From positions 1-17,553 of the forward strand of contig NZ_CAKUCL010000149.1 of NCBI RefSeq assembly GCF_934643405.1: a stretch of 17,553 bases of DNA. Direction: 5' to 3'. Origin of the DNA: an uncultured Actinoplanes sp. GTDB taxonomy: Bacteria > Actinomycetota > Actinomycetes > Mycobacteriales > Micromonosporaceae. Position numbers and translations under genes: made by a program. The notes under the pieces were generated by a model. It worked only from the letters and a program-made list of their open reading frames with translations. It did no database searches and had not been told where the DNA came from. The first letter of the stretch is position 1, and each line of letters begins with the position of its first letter. Positions 15,424-17,553 of the stretch are shown here, piece after piece.

Positions 15424-15452
15424 GGATAATCGGCTGCAGTCCGTGCAATCAA
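15424..15452 (-). promoter_or_regulatory. Promoter of the small secreted-protein gene
   Basis: On the minus strand, TTGATT (15447-15452) and TTATCC (15424-15429) are separated by exactly 17 bases. Transcription would start near 15416, about 38 bases before GTG 15378. Confidence 0.5.
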
Positions 15453-16202
15453 CCTAACACGATGATCAATGGATCCAAAGGGCTGTCGGCATCCGGGCGA
15501 ATCGACGGATGTGCATGATCCACGTTTGACCTGCCGTGACTACGCGCCGTTAACGAAGAGATCCATGTCACAGCGTGTTCCGGTCTTCGCAGGTGCGGGC
15601 AACCGCAGCCGTAGGTCGCTAGCTGGCGTTTCGTCGGCGACGTAGTCCTGACTTCGGTCCGACGGCCGGGCGTGGCCGCCCCGTGCGCTGATCAATGCCC
15701 GGGCTGCCGGGCGGAACCTTGATGCTTCACCGGTGTCGCTCGAAACCTGACGGTGGCTGGCGCTCCGGCGTCCGGATCACGCTGGCATCGGCTGTCAAAG
15801 GGCTTGTGCGCGGCCCTGTTCTAGCCTCGGTCTTCATTCGGTCATTGATCTTGGTGTGGTGGTTACCGCGGACGGGGTTTACGCCGGTAGGCATAGTGGT
15901 GGCCCGGCGAGGGCCCGGTTCCTCGATCCTGTTGCAGGGGCTCGGCTTTGGTCCAGGTCAGCGATCGGGGCAGTGCTGCGAGCCGGGTGGATGCGGTGAT
16001 GATCTGGTCGGTCCTGGGCCAGTCGGCGTCAGAGAAACCGCTGGTCAAACTGATGTCACCTAGACAAGTCCCATCGTTGCAGATCAGAAGGCACTTTCGC
16101 GTTCCCGGCCCACCCACCGGACAGCCCTTAACGAAGGGCCGGGGCTAGCGGCGCCGGAGCCCGACCGAAACGGTCACGCCGCCGGGGGACGGTCAACACG
16201 CA
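15453..16202. other. Gene-poor stretch, no supported gene
   Basis: About 750 bases with no convincing coding region on either strand. The open frames present (for example 15695-16063 plus and 15863-16117 minus) lack ribosome binding sites, recognisable domains and the usual third-position GC preference. Only small hairpins stand out: a 6-bp stem at 15697-15712 and a 6-bp stem with loop AACG at 16124-16139. The composition looks like decayed coding or inserted DNA, but I cannot name a source. Confidence 0.6.
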
Positions 16203-16231
16203 TTGACTTCCCCGATTGGTTAACCTATGTT
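16203..16231 (+). promoter_or_regulatory. Near-consensus sigma-70 promoter
   Basis: TTGACT (16203-16208) and TATGTT (16226-16231) are separated by exactly 17 bases, the closest match to consensus in the window. Transcription would start near 16238. The next supported gene begins at 16547, so the transcript would have a leader of about 310 nt. An ATG at 16235 opens only an 18-residue frame ending at 16291. Confidence 0.6.
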
Positions 16232-16461
16232 TCGATGGACGGACGGGACGCCTTTATGTCGATGGTGCAGCGCATTCGGGGACGGCAATGAATTATCTGC
16301 AGTCCTTCGATGGATCGACTGTTCTATCGGTCGGCTGTGGCGTGACCGATGAGATGCGAATCGGCACTGACGGCCGTATCGGGTCCCTTCCGTATCACAG
16401 ATCCGGTCCGTGGCATATTCATGTCTCGGCACGGATCCCACTGGTCGGCTGTCCGTGCTGA
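16216..16461 (+). pseudogene. Possible relic of a LamG/concanavalin-like domain
   Basis: The frame reads LCFDGRTGRLYVDGAAHSGTA and later DEMRIGTDGRIGSL. The first part resembles the strand pattern of LamG-like jellyroll domains (FDG...RLYVDG...). The piece is too short for a whole domain, its TTG start overlaps the promoter at 16203-16231, and its codons do not show the third-position GC of neighbouring genes. An internal ATG at 16288 could start a 57-residue peptide, with only a weak upstream GGGG. I regard it as a probable degraded fragment; chance resemblance is quite possible. Confidence 0.2.
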
Positions 16462-16546
16462 TTGGCGACTCGCAACGGCCTCCATTCGCCCAGTTGCGGC
16501 CGGTGAATCAGGCGACTGCTGCCCGAAAACAAAAGGAGTGAAGTTC

Positions 16547-17002
16547 GTGATCAAGCGCTTCTCCCGGCGACTTTCCTGGCTCGGCGCGCTCGGTGCCGTC
16601 GTCACCGGCCTGGCCATCGCGCCGACGCAGCCCGCGATGGCGGACGTCTGTGGATCGCCGGGATGCGGCGGCGTGGTACGCAACGCAGCGACCCGGGACT
16701 TCGACGTCGCGAACTGCTGGTCCGGGAGCGCGGTGACGTACGTGGGCGCGACGCCGCCGTGCGTGACGGCCTTCTCGCAGAACCTCTACCACGCCGCCTG
16801 GTTCCTCAGCCCGGGCCAGACCTCCACGAATCTCGGCCTGCACTACTACGACGTCGACGCCTACCAGGCGCCGGCCGGCTGCGTCACCCGAGGTCAGCAG
16901 AGCGGCTCGACGTTCAGCTATGACCGGCGGGGCAAGGACGCCTACTGGGTGAAGATCACCAGCGCCACCAAGGACGTCGTCATCACGTCGATCGCCTGCT
17001 GA
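16547..17002 (+). CDS. Secreted protein with six cysteines, unknown function
   Basis: A 151-residue protein that I do not recognise. The signal peptide has a basic start (IKRFSRR), a hydrophobic core and a likely cut after QPAMA, before DVCG. The mature chain of about 120 residues has six Cys (VCG, GCG, NCW, PCV, GCV and the terminal IAC), enough for three disulfides. It is rich in Ser, Thr, Tyr and Gly. The cysteine at the very C-terminus suggests a compact fold tied at both ends. GTG 16547 is chosen because AAAGGAG (16532-16538) is 8 bases upstream and the signal peptide starts there; the in-frame GTG at 16538 overlaps that site. A strong promoter lies about 310 bases upstream and a terminator hairpin follows directly. 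Confidence 0.75.
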   Translation: MIKRFSRRLSWLGALGAVVTGLAIAPTQPAMADVCGSPGCGGVVRNAATRDFDVANCWSGSAVTYVGATPPCVTAFSQNLYHAAWFLSPGQTSTNLGLHYYDVDAYQAPAGCVTRGQQSGSTFSYDRRGKDAYWVKITSATKDVVITSIAC

Positions 17003-17015
17003 GTTCCGCCGATCA

Positions 17016-17048
17016 CGGCAGGGGCCCGGGCGAGCCGGGCTCCTGCCG
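17016..17048 (+). terminator. Terminator hairpin after the six-cysteine secreted protein gene
   Basis: A 14-bp stem (17016-17029 with 17035-17048, one G-U pair) closes the loop GCGAG, starting 13 bases after the stop codon. There is no U-tract, as is usual for actinobacterial terminators. Confidence 0.75.
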
Positions 17049-17194
17049 CCCAGCGGTCGAGAGCGCGACCGGCGGAGGCGGCAGGCGGCAAGCTACCCAT
17101 CCCATCCAGTGACCGGGGCGACCGGCCGAGTCACGGCCCAGCCTCCGGGGTGGCCGGGGGTGCCGCCCGTGACGGGATCTGCAAGGCTGGAACC

Positions 17195-17553
17195 ATGACG
17201 AGCCAATCGACGCCCGCCGACGAGGTGGTCGCGGGCACGCCGCTCACCGAGGAGCCGCTTGAGGTCACGCGGGCCGACGCGCTCGCGCCGATGTTCAAGG
17301 CCCTGGGTGATCCGGTCCGTCTCCGGTTGCTCTCGATGATCGCGTCCGCCCGCGGTGGCGAGGTCTGCGTGAACGAGCTGTCCGGCGAGTTCCACCTCAG
17401 CGGCCCGACGATCTCGCACCATCTCAAGGTGCTGCGCCAGGCCGGCCTGGTCGACAGCGACCGCCGCGGCACGTGGGTGTATTACCGGCTGATCCCGGCA
17501 GCGCTGAGCGTCATGGCCACGCTGCTCGACGCCGGCACGATCATCTCCGGCGG
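17195..17553 (+). CDS. ArsR-family transcriptional repressor (partial, runs off the end)
   Basis: The visible 119 residues form a winged-helix ArsR/SmtB domain: APMFKALGDPVRLRLLSMI, then ELSGEFHLSGPTISHHLKVL as the DNA-reading helix, then the wing DSDRRGTWVYYRL. Such proteins repress metal or metalloid resistance genes, or respond to other signals. At the usual CVCDL metal site this protein reads EVCVNEL, keeping one Cys (Cys58) and replacing the second with Asn. There is no cysteine in the N-terminal 57 residues, so a classical three-Cys arsenite site is incomplete in the visible part. ATG 17195 gives a normal N-terminus, with only weak purine-rich sequence upstream (GGCTGGAACC). Its regulated partner would lie beyond the window. 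Confidence 0.88.
   Translation, partial: MTSQSTPADEVVAGTPLTEEPLEVTRADALAPMFKALGDPVRLRLLSMIASARGGEVCVNELSGEFHLSGPTISHHLKVLRQAGLVDSDRRGTWVYYRLIPAALSVMATLLDAGTIISG

Noticed and set aside
15526..15554. TTGACC followed 17 bases later by GTTAAC, as a promoter
   Set aside because: The -10 is poor and no gene follows on that strand.
15863..16117. 84-residue minus-strand frame, considered as a transposase remnant
   Set aside because: No catalytic motif, terminal inverted repeat or target duplication could be found to support it.
17130..17173. Inverted repeat GTCACGG / CCGTGAC upstream of the ArsR gene, as an operator
   Set aside because: The arms are 7 bp with a 30-base spacer and do not resemble a known ArsR site; chance is likely in such GC-rich DNA.

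Overview
The window is high-GC actinobacterial DNA. GTG and TTG start codons are common, ATGA overlaps are frequent, and codons mostly end in G or C. The gene order (ANTAR response regulator, branched-chain amino-acid ABC operon, polA) is an arrangement I know from actinobacteria. The overall look suggests Micromonosporaceae (Actinoplanes-like), but the family-level assignment is inference.

Layout. Positions 1-99 hold the end of an upstream reading frame made of 15-bp tandem repeats. Positions 102-2618 encode a large membrane protein that fuses a NodB-type polysaccharide deacetylase to a GT2 glycosyltransferase and ends in about 20 degenerate GPAPVA hexapeptides. Convergent to it is a minus-strand HTH/LAGLIDADG-like gene (2741-3485) broken by two closely spaced one-base deletions. 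Directly upstream of that gene on the same strand is a 74-nt tRNA with a CAA (Leu) anticodon but a short, class I variable loop (3521-3594).

Positions 3725-4348 encode a PdtaR-type REC-ANTAR regulator. Next comes a long co-directional transport region. It starts with livK-livH-livM-livG-livF (4559-9490), with a strong 14-bp hairpin between livK and livH. It continues with a three-gene polar amino-acid ABC transporter (lipoprotein, one permease, ATPase; 9522-12202). Together these should import branched-chain and polar (glutamate/glutamine-like) amino acids. polA (12257-14950) follows, apparently from its own promoter very close to its GTG, and ends at a 15-bp terminator hairpin.

The right end is accessory-looking. 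It has two small secreted cysteine-containing proteins of unknown function (15061-15378 minus; 16547-17002 plus). They are separated by about 1.2 kb with no convincing gene, but this stretch contains one near-consensus promoter (16203-16231) and a possible LamG-like coding relic. An ArsR-family repressor (17195 onward) runs off the window end.

The most unusual items are the short-variable-arm tRNA-Leu(CAA) paired with the broken HTH/LAGLIDADG gene, the hexapeptide-repeat tail, and the strong orphan promoter. I did not find a clearly new defence or mobile system.
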